In this document: positions 16,946-24,330 of the stretch, piece after piece
How the letters are laid out: each line of letters begins with the position of its first letter
Numbering within the stretch: position 1 is the stretch's first letter
Assembly: GCA_938029725.1 (NCBI GenBank)
Contig: CALHGE010000071.1
Coordinates: forward strand, 1 to 39,427
Direction of reading: 5' to 3'
Source: an uncultured Flavobacteriaceae bacterium
GTDB lineage: Bacteria > Bacteroidota > Bacteroidia > Flavobacteriales > Flavobacteriaceae
Length of the DNA stretch: 39,427 nucleotides
Program-made: the position numbers and the translations under genes
The notes under the pieces: model-generated
Told to the model about the DNA's origin: nothing
The model's database searches: none
Seen by the model: only the letters and a program-made list of their open reading frames with translations

Positions 16946-18835
16946 ATGGCAAAAGGTAAAATTAATGTATCAGTCGAAAATATTTTTCCACTGATTAAAA
17001 AGTTTTTATACAGCGATCACGAGATATTCTTGCGTGAATTGATTTCGAATGCAACTGACGCAACACTCAAACTAAAACACCTTACTTCCATTGGTGAAGC
17101 CAAAGTAGAATATGGCAACCCTATGATTGAAATCAAAGTTGATAAGGAAGGAAAGAAGCTTCATATTATCGACCAAGGTTTAGGTATGACTGAAGAAGAA
17201 GTTAAGAACTATATAAATCAAGTTGCTTTTTCAGGTGCTGAAGAGTTCTTGAACAAATACGAAGATGGTGCTAAAGATGCTGGAATCATTGGCCACTTCG
17301 GATTAGGTTTTTACTCTGCTTTTATGGTTGCAGATAAAGTTGAGATCATAACAAAGAGTTATAAAGATGAGCCAGCTGCGCATTGGTCATGCGACGGATC
17401 ACCAAATTTCACTTTAAAAAAGGGCACCAAAGAAGACCGAGGTTCTGAAATCATTCTGCATATCGCTGATGATTCTACTGAATTTTTAGAAGATAGCCGT
17501 ATCAATGAACTCTTAAGTAAGTATAACAAGTTTATGCCTATTCCGATTAAATTCGGAATGCGCACTGAAACACTTCCCAAGCCAGAAGATGCTAAAGAAG
17601 AGGACGCTGCTCCAACAGAAGAAGTTGATAATATCGTAAACAATCCGAATCCGGCATGGACAAAACAACCTGCTGATTTAGAAGATGCTGATTACAAAAG
17701 CTTCTATCGCGAATTGTACCCAATGCAGTTCGAAGAGCCTTTATTCCATATTCACTTGAATGTTGATTATCCGTTTAACCTAACAGGAATACTTTATTTT
17801 CCGAAGTTATCACAAGACCTGAACCAACAGAAAGATCGCATTCAACTGTATCAAAATCAAGTTTTTGTAACAGATAATGTAGAAGGCATTGTTCCTGAAT
17901 TCTTAACTATGTTACGTGGAGTTATAGACTCTCCTGACATTCCATTGAATGTATCACGCTCTTACTTGCAGGCTGACGGTGCCGTAAAGAAAATTTCTTC
18001 TTACATCACTAGAAAAGTTGCAGACAAACTGAGTTCTCTTTTCAAAAATAATAGAGAAGATTTAGAAGCCAAATGGAATGACATCAAAATAGTCATCGAA
18101 TACGGAATGCTTTCTGAAGATAAGTTCTTTGAGAAAGCTGACAAGTTTGCGCTATATCCGACAGTAGACGGAAACTTTTATACTTTTGAAGAACTTCAAG
18201 AAAAACTAAAAGCAGCACAAACAGACAAAGACAATAAACTAGTAATCCTTTACACATCGGATAAAGAGGCGCAGCACAGTTATATTGAAGCTGCTAAAAC
18301 GAAAGGCTTTGAAGTACTCTTAATGGATTCTCCTATTATAGGGCACCTAATGCAAAAATTGGAAGGCTCAAAAGAAAATATATCTTTTGTACGAGTAGAT
18401 TCAGATCATTTAGACAACCTTATTAAAAAGGAGGAGACTGCCATTTCAAAACTTTCTGATGAAGAAAAAGAAAAACTAAAGGCAGCTTTAGAAGAAACGA
18501 TTACGAATAAGAGCTATACCGTACAATTAGAGGCAATGGACAGTGAGTCTTCACCGTTCATCATCACCGAACCTGAGTTTATGCGCCGCATGAAAGAGAT
18601 GCAGCAGAGTGGCGGCGGCGGCGGAATGTTTGGAATGGGTAGGATGCCAGAAATGTATAACCTCATTGTAAATACCAATCATGAGCTCGTTAGCGAAATT
18701 CTAAATACTAAAACTGCTAAAAAGAAAGAACGTTTGATCAATCAATCGCTTGATTTAGCACGGCTTTCTAAAGGTTTATTAAAAGGTGAAGAACTAACAA
18801 ACTTCATTAAACGTAGTTATGAGATGGTAAAGTAG
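16946..18835 (+). CDS. htpG: molecular chaperone HtpG (Hsp90)
   Basis: 629 residues, full length. The N-terminal GHKL ATPase has FLRELISNATDATLK, IDQGLGMTEEEV and GHFGLGFYSAFMVADKVE. The middle domain carries NVSRSYLQADGAVKKI with the catalytic-loop Arg, and the C-terminal dimerisation domain ends in RSYEMVK. A Bacteroidota-style Gly-rich insert SGGGGGMFGMGRM occurs near residue 557. It is a cytoplasmic ATP-dependent chaperone, probably heat- or stress-induced, given the long upstream region with repeated boxes. It is monocistronic, with a strong terminator. The stop codon lies in the first unit of a 7-bp tandem repeat. Confidence 0.97.
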   Translation: MAKGKINVSVENIFPLIKKFLYSDHEIFLRELISNATDATLKLKHLTSIGEAKVEYGNPMIEIKVDKEGKKLHIIDQGLGMTEEEVKNYINQVAFSGAEEFLNKYEDGAKDAGIIGHFGLGFYSAFMVADKVEIITKSYKDEPAAHWSCDGSPNFTLKKGTKEDRGSEIILHIADDSTEFLEDSRINELLSKYNKFMPIPIKFGMRTETLPKPEDAKEEDAAPTEEVDNIVNNPNPAWTKQPADLEDADYKSFYRELYPMQFEEPLFHIHLNVDYPFNLTGILYFPKLSQDLNQQKDRIQLYQNQVFVTDNVEGIVPEFLTMLRGVIDSPDIPLNVSRSYLQADGAVKKISSYITRKVADKLSSLFKNNREDLEAKWNDIKIVIEYGMLSEDKFFEKADKFALYPTVDGNFYTFEELQEKLKAAQTDKDNKLVILYTSDKEAQHSYIEAAKTKGFEVLLMDSPIIGHLMQKLEGSKENISFVRVDSDHLDNLIKKEETAISKLSDEEKEKLKAALEETITNKSYTVQLEAMDSESSPFIITEPEFMRRMKEMQQSGGGGGMFGMGRMPEMYNLIVNTNHELVSEILNTKTAKKKERLINQSLDLARLSKGLLKGEELTNFIKRSYEMVK

Positions 18836-18863
18836 CTGTTAGCTGTTAGCTGTTAGCTGTTAG
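18833..18863 (+). repeat. 7-bp tandem repeat (TAGCTGT x4 + TAG) starting in the htpG stop codon
   Basis: TAGCTGT at 18833, 18840, 18847 and 18854, then TAG and TAA. The first unit supplies the htpG stop. Because the unit is 7 bp, readthrough would meet further TAG codons in other frames. It sits between the stop and the terminator. Confidence 0.9.
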
Positions 18864-18872
18864 TAATTTATG

Positions 18873-18911
18873 AAAACTGCCCTTGCAATATAGTTAGGGC
18901 AGTTTTTTTTT
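18873..18911 (+). terminator. terminator of htpG
   Basis: AAAACTGCCCT (18873-18883) pairs with 18896-18906 (11 bp) around a 12-nt loop and is followed by a run of nine T. Confidence 0.88.
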
Positions 18912-19202
18912 GCTAAATTTCTTATCGTTCTTGAAATACAAAAAAAGATATGGACTAGCTCAAAGTACTAAAAGTGATAGCGCAATCAACATCCTAACAG
19001 TTGATCCTTGAAATTGATTCGCTTTCAATTTATCAATTGGTAATGGCTTAGACCCAAAAGAGACAAAGGAAAATTCCACTCTAGTATTAAAAACCTTAAG
19101 CAAGATAATTTATTAGGTAAAAAGGCGAGACCTTTTCCGAACCGATGCCATAAAGTCATTGGGTTACTTTTTAAAGCGGACTCCTTTTTAACAGAAGAAT
19201 TA
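18912..19202. other. 291-bp gap, no gene seen
   Basis: No credible ORF. On the minus strand a weak 6-bp hairpin (AAAAGG-loop-CCTTTT around 19119-19136) followed by T residues may end the sigma/anti-sigma transcript. The rest looks like degraded, unrecognised sequence. Confidence 0.4.
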
Positions 19203-19616
19203 CTAGCCTAGGGCATCGCTTTTATGAAGTCTTTGTTGTAGCAAGAAAACCTGAATCCATACAAATAAGGTAATTGCTATAGAACCATAAACAAAGGCAC
19301 TTGAAGAATATAATTCTGGTATATACAAAGAGAGGTTGAAAGAAGTCAATTTATTCAATTCTATGGCTGCCAACCAGGTACTTTCAGCAGTTGACTTGGC
19401 CATAAACACATAACTAAAAACAGCAACCACCGCAGCTAAAATCAAAAACCAAGTTGTTTTTGAAAACAAAGGCTTTGCAACCATAACGCTCTCTTGTTCA
19501 TTTGCCAGCTTAATCTTTGACAAAACGGAATCTGTAAAATCAATAGAAGGATTTTCTAAACCCGTCGCTTTGATTGACCTTCTTATAAAATCGTCTAATT
19601 CTTTATTTTCTTCCAT
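19203..19616 (-). CDS. putative membrane anti-sigma factor partnered with the ECF sigma factor
   Basis: 137 residues from ATG at 19616, which overlaps the last 14 bases of the sigma gene. A TTG start three codons earlier is less likely. The cytoplasmic N-terminus (1-52, MEENKELDDFIRRSIKATGL, then IDFTDSVLSKI) is acidic and helical, as in short anti-sigma domains. Two membrane helices follow at about 55-73 and 105-126, with an outside loop between them. No ZAS zinc motif (HxxxCxxC) is present, so it is not a classical RsrA/ChrR type. The assignment rests on gene overlap and topology. It probably holds the sigma factor inactive at the inner membrane. Confidence 0.6.
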   Translation of the reverse strand: MEENKELDDFIRRSIKATGLENPSIDFTDSVLSKIKLANEQESVMVAKPLFSKTTWFLILAAVVAVFSYVFMAKSTAESTWLAAIELNKLTSFNLSLYIPELYSSSAFVYGSIAITLFVWIQVFLLQQRLHKSDALG

Positions 19617-20187
19617 AGGTAGCAAGAATTTCAGGTTCTAATTTATTCTTAAGCAATAAAGCCAAACGTTTTCTACTTCTAAATAAGCGAACTTTAACCG
19701 TATTCGCCTCTAACTTCATAATATCTGCTATCTCCTTTAATGATAACTCTTCGAAATAATGAAGTGTTATTACTACTGCATCATCAGGTGCTAATGTATC
19801 AATAGCACTTTTAATCGCAAGTTTACGTTCATCAGCTTCAAGACTATCCAAAGCATTTTCCGCACTAGCTAAATGAAACTCTGTATCTGAATCAATAGAA
19901 CTGGTGTTTAACGTTCGTTTTTGTTTCTTTAGATAATCTAAGCTTTGATAATAGGCTATTTTATATAACCAGGTCGAAAACTTAGCATCTCCCTTAAAGG
20001 TACTTAATGCTGTATATGCTTTTACAAAAACATCTTGAGAAACTTCTTCAGCTTCCTCTTGGCTTTTTAAAATCTTAACAGCCAAAGTAAACACCATATA
20101 CTTGTATCTATCAACCAAGACCGAAAATGCTCTGGTATCACCATTAATAACGGCTTCAATATAGTGTTGGTCTGCGTTTTGGCTCAT
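19603..20187 (-). CDS. ECF RNA polymerase sigma factor (sigma-70 family)
   Basis: 194 residues. The region 2 pattern includes EEAEEVSQDVFVKAYTAL and FSTWLYKIAYYQSLDYLKK. The region 4 helix-turn-helix is ELSLKEIADIMKLEANTVKVRLFRSRKRL. It lacks regions 1 and 3, as ECF factors do. It directs RNA polymerase to stress or envelope genes. The promoter upstream (20197-20226) has an ECF-like TGTAACC-N16-CGTCATA pattern that also occurs upstream of the divergent gene at 20327, so it is probably autoregulated. Its stop overlaps the membrane anti-sigma candidate, pointing to translational coupling. Confidence 0.93.
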   Translation of the reverse strand: MSQNADQHYIEAVINGDTRAFSVLVDRYKYMVFTLAVKILKSQEEAEEVSQDVFVKAYTALSTFKGDAKFSTWLYKIAYYQSLDYLKKQKRTLNTSSIDSDTEFHLASAENALDSLEADERKLAIKSAIDTLAPDDAVVITLHYFEELSLKEIADIMKLEANTVKVRLFRSRKRLALLLKNKLEPEILATYGRK

Positions 20188-20196
20188 TCTACTTCA

Positions 20197-20226
20197 TATG
20201 ACGTACAAATTACAACACTGGTTACA
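20197..20226 (-). promoter_or_regulatory. ECF-type promoter of the sigma factor gene
   Basis: On the minus strand TGTAACC (20220-20226) is followed after exactly 16 nt by CGTCATA (20197-20203). The leader to the sigma ATG would be only a few nucleotides. The same two boxes with the same spacing occur on the plus strand at 20253-20282. Confidence 0.75.
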
Positions 20227-20252
20227 CGATTTTTCACAAAATTGAAAATTAT

Positions 20253-20282
20253 TGTAACCTCAATCAAAAAGTTGTCGTCATA
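20253..20282 (+). promoter_or_regulatory. ECF-type promoter of the divergent membrane protein gene
   Basis: TGTAACC (20253-20259), 16 nt, CGTCATA (20276-20282), identical in both boxes and in spacing to the sigma gene promoter on the other strand. The predicted leader to ATG 20327 is about 40 nt. Confidence 0.75.
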
Positions 20283-20326
20283 CAGACCAAATGAGTTTAT
20301 TAATCAATTAAAAAACAAATCAAATT

Positions 20327-20677
20327 ATGTTAGAGGCAATTTTAATACCCATCAGCTTTTTTTTATTCGTATTCGCAATCGTTTATCTTTATTTTACCAC
20401 CAGAAATAAGGAGCGTATGGCACTTATAGAAAAAGGAGCTGAAGCAACTATTTTTTTTAATGCTGAAAGAAGCAAGGGTTCTTCCACTGGCAAAATGCTT
20501 TTACTAAATTTAGCATTAGTATTGGTTGGTGTAGGCATTGCCATTTTTATTGGAGCTATTTTAGAGAATATCGGAGTTGATGAGGGGGTAGCCTACCCTG
20601 GCACTATTTTCTTTATGGCAGGTATCGGCTTGTTATCTGGTTTCTTTTTAACCAAAAAGATGGAAAAAGAAGATTAA
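20327..20677 (+). CDS. DUF6249-like small membrane protein, likely target of the ECF sigma factor
   Basis: 116 residues with three predicted membrane helices at about 4-23, 57-79 and 91-109. A conserved-looking cytoplasmic segment TTRNKERMALIEKGAEATIF follows helix 1, and a charged KKMEKED tail ends the protein. The RNKERMALIEKG pattern matches the DUF6249 family often found beside ECF sigma genes in Bacteroidota. Function unknown. It diverges from the sigma gene, and its promoter repeats the sigma gene's promoter boxes exactly, so it is probably part of the same regulon. A terminator follows at 20706-20737. Confidence 0.75.
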   Translation: MLEAILIPISFFLFVFAIVYLYFTTRNKERMALIEKGAEATIFFNAERSKGSSTGKMLLLNLALVLVGVGIAIFIGAILENIGVDEGVAYPGTIFFMAGIGLLSGFFLTKKMEKED

Positions 20678-20705
20678 ATCATTTATTTAAAACTAAGCTT
20701 TTAAA

Positions 20706-20737
20706 AAAACCATCGTATTTATCCACGGTGGTTTTTT
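20706..20737 (+). terminator. terminator after the DUF6249-like gene
   Basis: AAAACCATCG (20706-20715) pairs with CGGTGGTTTT (20726-20735), 10 pairs including one G-U, followed by more T. It isolates this gene from the MOSC gene 11 bp further on. Confidence 0.8.
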
Positions 20738-20748
20738 ATCTTTAACAC

Positions 20749-21381
20749 ATGCGCGTACTATCAACCAACTTAGGAAAACCTACTACTTTTTTATGGAATG
20801 GTAAAGAAGAGCAAACCGGAATTTTCAAAAAACCGGTTTCCGAACCATTACATTTAACAACAAATGATGTTTCAAACGATACCGTTATTGATAGAATTCA
20901 CCATGGCGGCATGAACAAAGCCTGTTATTTATTTGCCGCGGATAACTATCCGTATTGGAAACAATTATACCCCAAATTAGATTGGAACTGGGGTATGTTC
21001 GGCGAAAATTTAACTATTGAAGGCATGGATGAGTCCCTTATGAGAATTGGTGATATTTATAAAATTGGAGGAGCCTTGGTTCAAGTATCGCAGCCCCGTG
21101 AACCTTGTTATAAATTAGGCATTCGTTTTGGCACACAAGAAGTACTTCGACAATTTATTGCACATAATCGACCCGGCACTTATGTGCGAATTTTGGAAGA
21201 AGGTAAAGTTCATAAAGGTGACACCTTAGACCTTCAAGAACAATCAGAAAACACACTTAGTGTGCAGCAGTTTTACGAATTGATGTTTGCCAAAGAGAAA
21301 ACAAAAGAAATCTTACAGCTCTTTATGAGCAACACATCAGTACCCCAATATAAAAAAGAACGTTATAAAAAATTTCTTTAG
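20749..21381 (+). CDS. MOSC domain protein (YiiM-like)
   Basis: 210 residues. The MOSC core includes DRIHHGGMNKACYLFAADNY, WGMFGENLTIEGM and VSQPREPCYKLGIRFG. The conserved Cys is Cys120 in QPREPCYKL, the residue expected to bind the molybdenum cofactor or a sulfur. YiiM-type proteins reduce N-hydroxylated compounds such as 6-hydroxylaminopurine. The C-terminal helical part, ending KKERYKKFL, matches the 3-alpha extension of YiiM. The downstream DoxX-like gene starts 3 bp after the stop, so the two form an operon. Substrate unknown. Confidence 0.88.
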   Translation: MRVLSTNLGKPTTFLWNGKEEQTGIFKKPVSEPLHLTTNDVSNDTVIDRIHHGGMNKACYLFAADNYPYWKQLYPKLDWNWGMFGENLTIEGMDESLMRIGDIYKIGGALVQVSQPREPCYKLGIRFGTQEVLRQFIAHNRPGTYVRILEEGKVHKGDTLDLQEQSENTLSVQQFYELMFAKEKTKEILQLFMSNTSVPQYKKERYKKFL

Positions 21382-21384
21382 AAA

Positions 21385-21744
21385 GTGGACTACCCTTGGC
21401 ACTTATATCTAATGGCTTTAATTTATGTCGCTGCTGGCACGATGCATTTTGTCAAACCCAAAATGTATATGCGCATTTTACCAGGGTATCTGCCCGGGCA
21501 TAAACTTTTAGTAATAATAAGCGGAATCGCCGAAATCAGTATTGGCTTTGCACTTTGTTTCGCTACAACCAAAAACATGGCTATTTATGCGGTCATCTTA
21601 ATGTTAACCTTCTTTTTACCAGCTCACTTTCACATGCTTCTAAATAAAAAAGCCTCCATGGGCATCTCTAGGCGCTTGCTAATAGCTCGAATTCCGCTTC
21701 AATTTGCCCTTATGTTTTGGGCTTATTGGTATTTGAGGTACTAA
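21385..21744 (+). CDS. DoxX-like integral membrane protein
   Basis: 119 residues with four membrane helices. It begins MDYPWHLYLMALIYVAAGTMHFVKP, with GYLPGHKLLVIISGIAEISIG in the middle, the pattern of the DoxX/YphA family. The start is GTG at 21385, because no ATG precedes it and the first helix would be lost with a later start. It overlaps no gene and follows the MOSC stop by 3 bp, so translation is probably coupled. Function unknown; relatives are linked to quinone or redox stress. Confidence 0.8.
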   Translation: MDYPWHLYLMALIYVAAGTMHFVKPKMYMRILPGYLPGHKLLVIISGIAEISIGFALCFATTKNMAIYAVILMLTFFLPAHFHMLLNKKASMGISRRLLIARIPLQFALMFWAYWYLRY

Positions 21745-21778
21745 AAAAAGCCCTCAAAGCAATACCCTTTGAGGACTT
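21743..21778 (-). terminator. terminator of the secreted protein gene at 21805
   Basis: Stem 21748-21759 with 21767-21778 (11 pairs, one C/A mismatch) around a 7-nt loop. On the minus strand it is followed by a T run corresponding to A 21743-21749. It overlaps the last bases of the convergent DoxX-like gene. Confidence 0.7.
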
Positions 21779-21804
21779 AAATTATAAGTTCGCTTTAACC
21801 AGTA

Positions 21805-22389
21805 CTACTTTACAGTGACCGTTTCGTAATACCTGTCTTCCTTAGTTTTAATTACAACAGTATAGTCGTCTTTTAAAGCAGTCTCGAAATTGAATACTTT
21901 TTCAATCAACATCTCCCCTGAAATGGTTTCTTCAAAGACCAAGCGGCTTTCGCTATCTAAAACCTTAATTTCCACCGCTTCTTTTTCAAGATTTAAGAAG
22001 TTTACGAAAACTCTTCCTTCATTTTTTCTAAAAATAGGTTTAACGTTTTCCTTTCTTTCTGCTATTTTGATTTTCGAATCTTCAATCAAAAATTCAAATA
22101 TTGTTTCTTTTAAAGAATTATCTACTTCTAAAAAATAACTACCCCCTGGAAGGTTTTTTAAATCGAACTTCTTTGCATAGCTAATTCCTGTTGCTATTTT
22201 TTCTGTAAATATAATTTCACCTGCCAAATCGACGATACTAACAATAGTCTGACAAGAGGTGATATCCATCTCAAAATCCAAGCTCTTCTTCACATTAGGT
22301 GTCAAACTTAATTTTGGTTCTTTAGCCAAGCCTGTTGCTGCAACAAACATAAGAACTACTACTGCGATTGATCTTACTATTTTTTTCAT
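21805..22389 (-). CDS. secreted protein with two related beta-sandwich repeats
   Basis: 194 residues with a clear signal peptide (MKKIVRSIAVVVLMFVAATGLA). The mature part holds two similar units of about 75 residues. The first has VSIVDLAGEIIFTEKIATGISYAKKFDLKNLPGGSYFLEV. The second has IKVLDSESRLVFEETISGEMLIEKVFNFETALKDDYTVVI. Each resembles the DUF3244/T9SS-sorting-like beta-sandwich (ItDxxGrxvf...fdl..lp.G.Y.l.v). It lacks the final Lys-rich tail of a sorting domain, so it is more likely a periplasmic protein than a T9SS cargo. Function unknown. A TAATTTTG -7 element lies 38 nt upstream. Confidence 0.7.
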   Translation of the reverse strand: MKKIVRSIAVVVLMFVAATGLAKEPKLSLTPNVKKSLDFEMDITSCQTIVSIVDLAGEIIFTEKIATGISYAKKFDLKNLPGGSYFLEVDNSLKETIFEFLIEDSKIKIAERKENVKPIFRKNEGRVFVNFLNLEKEAVEIKVLDSESRLVFEETISGEMLIEKVFNFETALKDDYTVVIKTKEDRYYETVTVK

Positions 22390-22426
22390 GTTTTTTTATT
22401 TTTAAGTTTACAACTATTCAACACTT

Positions 22427-22434
22427 CAAAATTA
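22427..22434 (-). promoter_or_regulatory. candidate -7 element of the secreted protein gene
   Basis: TAATTTTG on the minus strand, an exact TAnnTTTG match, 37 nt before the ATG at 22389. No -33 element at normal spacing. Confidence 0.4.
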
Positions 22435-22519
22435 CTTCTGTATGCTTAGTTGTACTACTACAAGATTTTCCAATTTCTGTGCTATTTTACCCGAGTAAAA
22501 CCTCAAAAAATAATAAAAA

Positions 22520-22567
22520 GGTAATTTTGAACATATTTAGGTTAATTTTGCATAGATAATGCAGAAT
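22520..22567 (+). promoter_or_regulatory. repeated sites upstream of the AraC-type gene
   Basis: TAATTTTG occurs at 22522 and 22543, a direct repeat with 21-bp period, and an imperfect inverted repeat ATTTTGCAT / ATGCAGAAT (22545-22553, 22559-22567; 8 of 9 pairs) follows. Direct repeats two turns apart are a usual AraC-family site layout. They lie just upstream of the -7 element at 22577. Confidence 0.4.
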
Positions 22568-22576
22568 TCAACGAAG

Positions 22577-22584
22577 TAACTTTG
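22577..22584 (+). promoter_or_regulatory. -7 element immediately upstream of the AraC-type gene
   Basis: TAACTTTG, an exact TAnnTTTG match, ends 4 nt before the ATG at 22589, the same arrangement as at recR. This predicts a leaderless transcript. Confidence 0.45.
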
Positions 22585-22588
22585 TCGT

Positions 22589-23482
22589 ATGAAAACTATA
22601 AATACAAGCAAACAGAAACCTGCTTTCGAATCGATTGAGCCTAACTTTGGTCACTCATATTTATACCAAAAATTTGATAAAAGCATTTCAAATTCCAATA
22701 CCGCTTGGCATTTTCATCCTGAAATAGAATTAGTGTATGTAAATGGCGGAGCAGGCAAACGACAAATTGGTAGTCATGTATCGTATTACTCAAAAGGCGA
22801 CCTGATACTAATAGGGAGTAATCTACCCCATTGCGGTTTTACAGATAAGCTAACTGGAAACGAAAGTGAGACCGTTATTCAGATGAAACAAGACTTTTTG
22901 GGAAATGACTTTTTCAACATTCCGGAGATGAAAAAAATACAAGGCCTTTTCGAGATGGCGAAAGCTGGCATTGCTTTTTCAGGTCGCACAAAGCAAAAAA
23001 TAGGCGATAAAATGGAGGTCTTAGAATACCAAACCGATTTTCAGCGTCTTTTATCTGTTCTAAATATTTTAAATGAACTAGCAAATTCAAAGGAAATGAA
23101 AGTTCTGAATGCAGAAGGCTTTGCTATTGAAACAGAAGTAAAAGATAACGACCGCATCAACATCGTTTTCAATCATGTAAAGAGCAATTTCAAAGAGGAA
23201 ATCACACTCGCGGAAATTGCCAACATAGTCAGCATGACCATACCTTCTTTTTGCAGGTACTTTAAAAAAATTACAAATAAAACCTTTACACAATTTGTAA
23301 ATGAATATCGCCTAGTGCACGCCTCAAAGCTATTGGCTGAGCAACCCATAAGCATTACCGAGATTTGTTTTGCAAGCGGCTTCAATAATTTTTCTCATTT
23401 CAATAAGTCCTTTAAGGCTTTTACGGGGCAGAACCCATCACAATATCGCAATCAACTTAAAAATGTTTTGACGCATGAGTAG
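22589..23482 (+). CDS. AraC family transcriptional regulator with N-terminal cupin
   Basis: 297 residues. The N-terminal half has a cupin-like sensor: AWHFHPEIELVYVNGGAGKRQIG and GDLILIGSNLPHCGF, with the His residues of a small-molecule or metal pocket. The C-terminal 100 residues carry the paired AraC helix-turn-helix: ITLAEIANIVSMTIPSFCRYFKKITNKTF and ISITEICFASGFNNFSHFNKSFKAFTG. It is a cytoplasmic regulator, often of sugar or amino-sugar uptake. Its end overlaps alkB by 8 bp, so the two are co-expressed. Repeats at 22520-22567 may be its own sites. The ligand is unknown. Confidence 0.92.
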   Translation: MKTINTSKQKPAFESIEPNFGHSYLYQKFDKSISNSNTAWHFHPEIELVYVNGGAGKRQIGSHVSYYSKGDLILIGSNLPHCGFTDKLTGNESETVIQMKQDFLGNDFFNIPEMKKIQGLFEMAKAGIAFSGRTKQKIGDKMEVLEYQTDFQRLLSVLNILNELANSKEMKVLNAEGFAIETEVKDNDRINIVFNHVKSNFKEEITLAEIANIVSMTIPSFCRYFKKITNKTFTQFVNEYRLVHASKLLAEQPISITEICFASGFNNFSHFNKSFKAFTGQNPSQYRNQLKNVLTHE

Positions 23483-24074
23483 TCTTTTCTCCGACAAAAT
23501 TGATTTAACCTTACCAGATAGCAATATCATTTACTTTCCGAACTTTCTAAAAGCTCAAAAAGCGGATGAGTATTTTGAAACTTTCAAGAGTACGACTCCA
23601 TGGCAGCAAGATAACATCAAGGTCTTTGGGAAAATATATGCACAACCAAGACTTACGGCGCTGTTCGGAAGTAACTCAAAACCGTACTCTTACGCTAGTA
23701 TCACCATGCAGCCGCATCACTTCACCCAAGAACTTCTTGAAATAAAACAACAGATTGAAACAAAAACGGAGGCAATTTTCACAACCTGCTTATTGAACTT
23801 ATATCGAAATGGAAAAGACAGTAATGGCTGGCACGCCGATAACGAAAAGGAATTAGGTAAGAATCCAGTAATTGCTTCTATAACGCTAGGGCAAGAACGT
23901 TTTTTTCATCTAAAGCATAGAACACATAAAAACCTAAAACACAAATTACTTTTAGAACATGGTAGCCTTTTACTCATGCAAGGCGAAACCCAGCACTATT
24001 GGCTACATCAGATAGCCAAAACGGCAAAACCTATTAGCGAAAGAATTAATTTAACTTTTAGAGTTATTAAATAA
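23475..24074 (+). CDS. AlkB-type 2-oxoglutarate/Fe(II) dioxygenase (DNA repair)
   Basis: 199 residues, close in layout to the ALKBH2/3-type bacterial AlkB. The iron ligands are His120 and Asp122 (GWHADNEKELG) and His178 (HYWLHQIAK). The 2-oxoglutarate-binding Arg190 and second Arg196 lie in SERINLTFRVIK. The nucleotide-recognition part has YASITMQPHHFTQELLEI, in place of the PRxxxW/Y-type loop. It oxidatively removes N1-methyladenine and N3-methylcytosine lesions. The ATG overlaps the AraC-type gene by 8 bp. The pair ends at a strong terminator. Confidence 0.92.
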   Translation: MSSLFSDKIDLTLPDSNIIYFPNFLKAQKADEYFETFKSTTPWQQDNIKVFGKIYAQPRLTALFGSNSKPYSYASITMQPHHFTQELLEIKQQIETKTEAIFTTCLLNLYRNGKDSNGWHADNEKELGKNPVIASITLGQERFFHLKHRTHKNLKHKLLLEHGSLLLMQGETQHYWLHQIAKTAKPISERINLTFRVIK

Positions 24075-24104
24075 AAAAGCTGTTCGTATCAGAACAGCTT
24101 TTTT
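24073..24104 (+). terminator. bidirectional terminator after alkB
   Basis: A perfect 13-bp stem, AAAAAAGCTGTTC (24073-24085) with 24092-24104, around a 6-nt loop. The stop codon of alkB lies immediately before it. Confidence 0.9.
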
Positions 24105-24330
24105 AATTCCCTTTTCTAGAGCTAGTTACTATCTTTAACATTCGGGTGACTATGCTAATTTCCTCGCACCTAACTTCCTTAACATAACTTCAAATCTTAT
24201 GCCAAGGTATCATCATTCGTTGGAAATCATCATTTATGGGTTAAAACGCAAAAATAAGTTGCAAGACCCGCTATACTGTAAGAAGCAAGATATCAGATCA
24301 AATTACTCGCCTCTGAATCTGATGGTTCGA
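24105..24330. other. 226-bp gap, no gene seen
   Basis: No ORF longer than a dozen codons and no recognisable promoter or repeat. It lies between convergent transcripts ending in alkB and the S1/P1 nuclease. Confidence 0.5.

Noticed and set aside
18833..18863. Short tandem repeats as a CRISPR array
   Set aside because: The unit is only 7 bp with no spacers, so it is a simple repeat.
19155..19170. GGGTTACTTT as a third copy of the ECF promoter -35 box
   Set aside because: No CGTC element is present at 16 nt on the matching strand, and it lies downstream of the operon.
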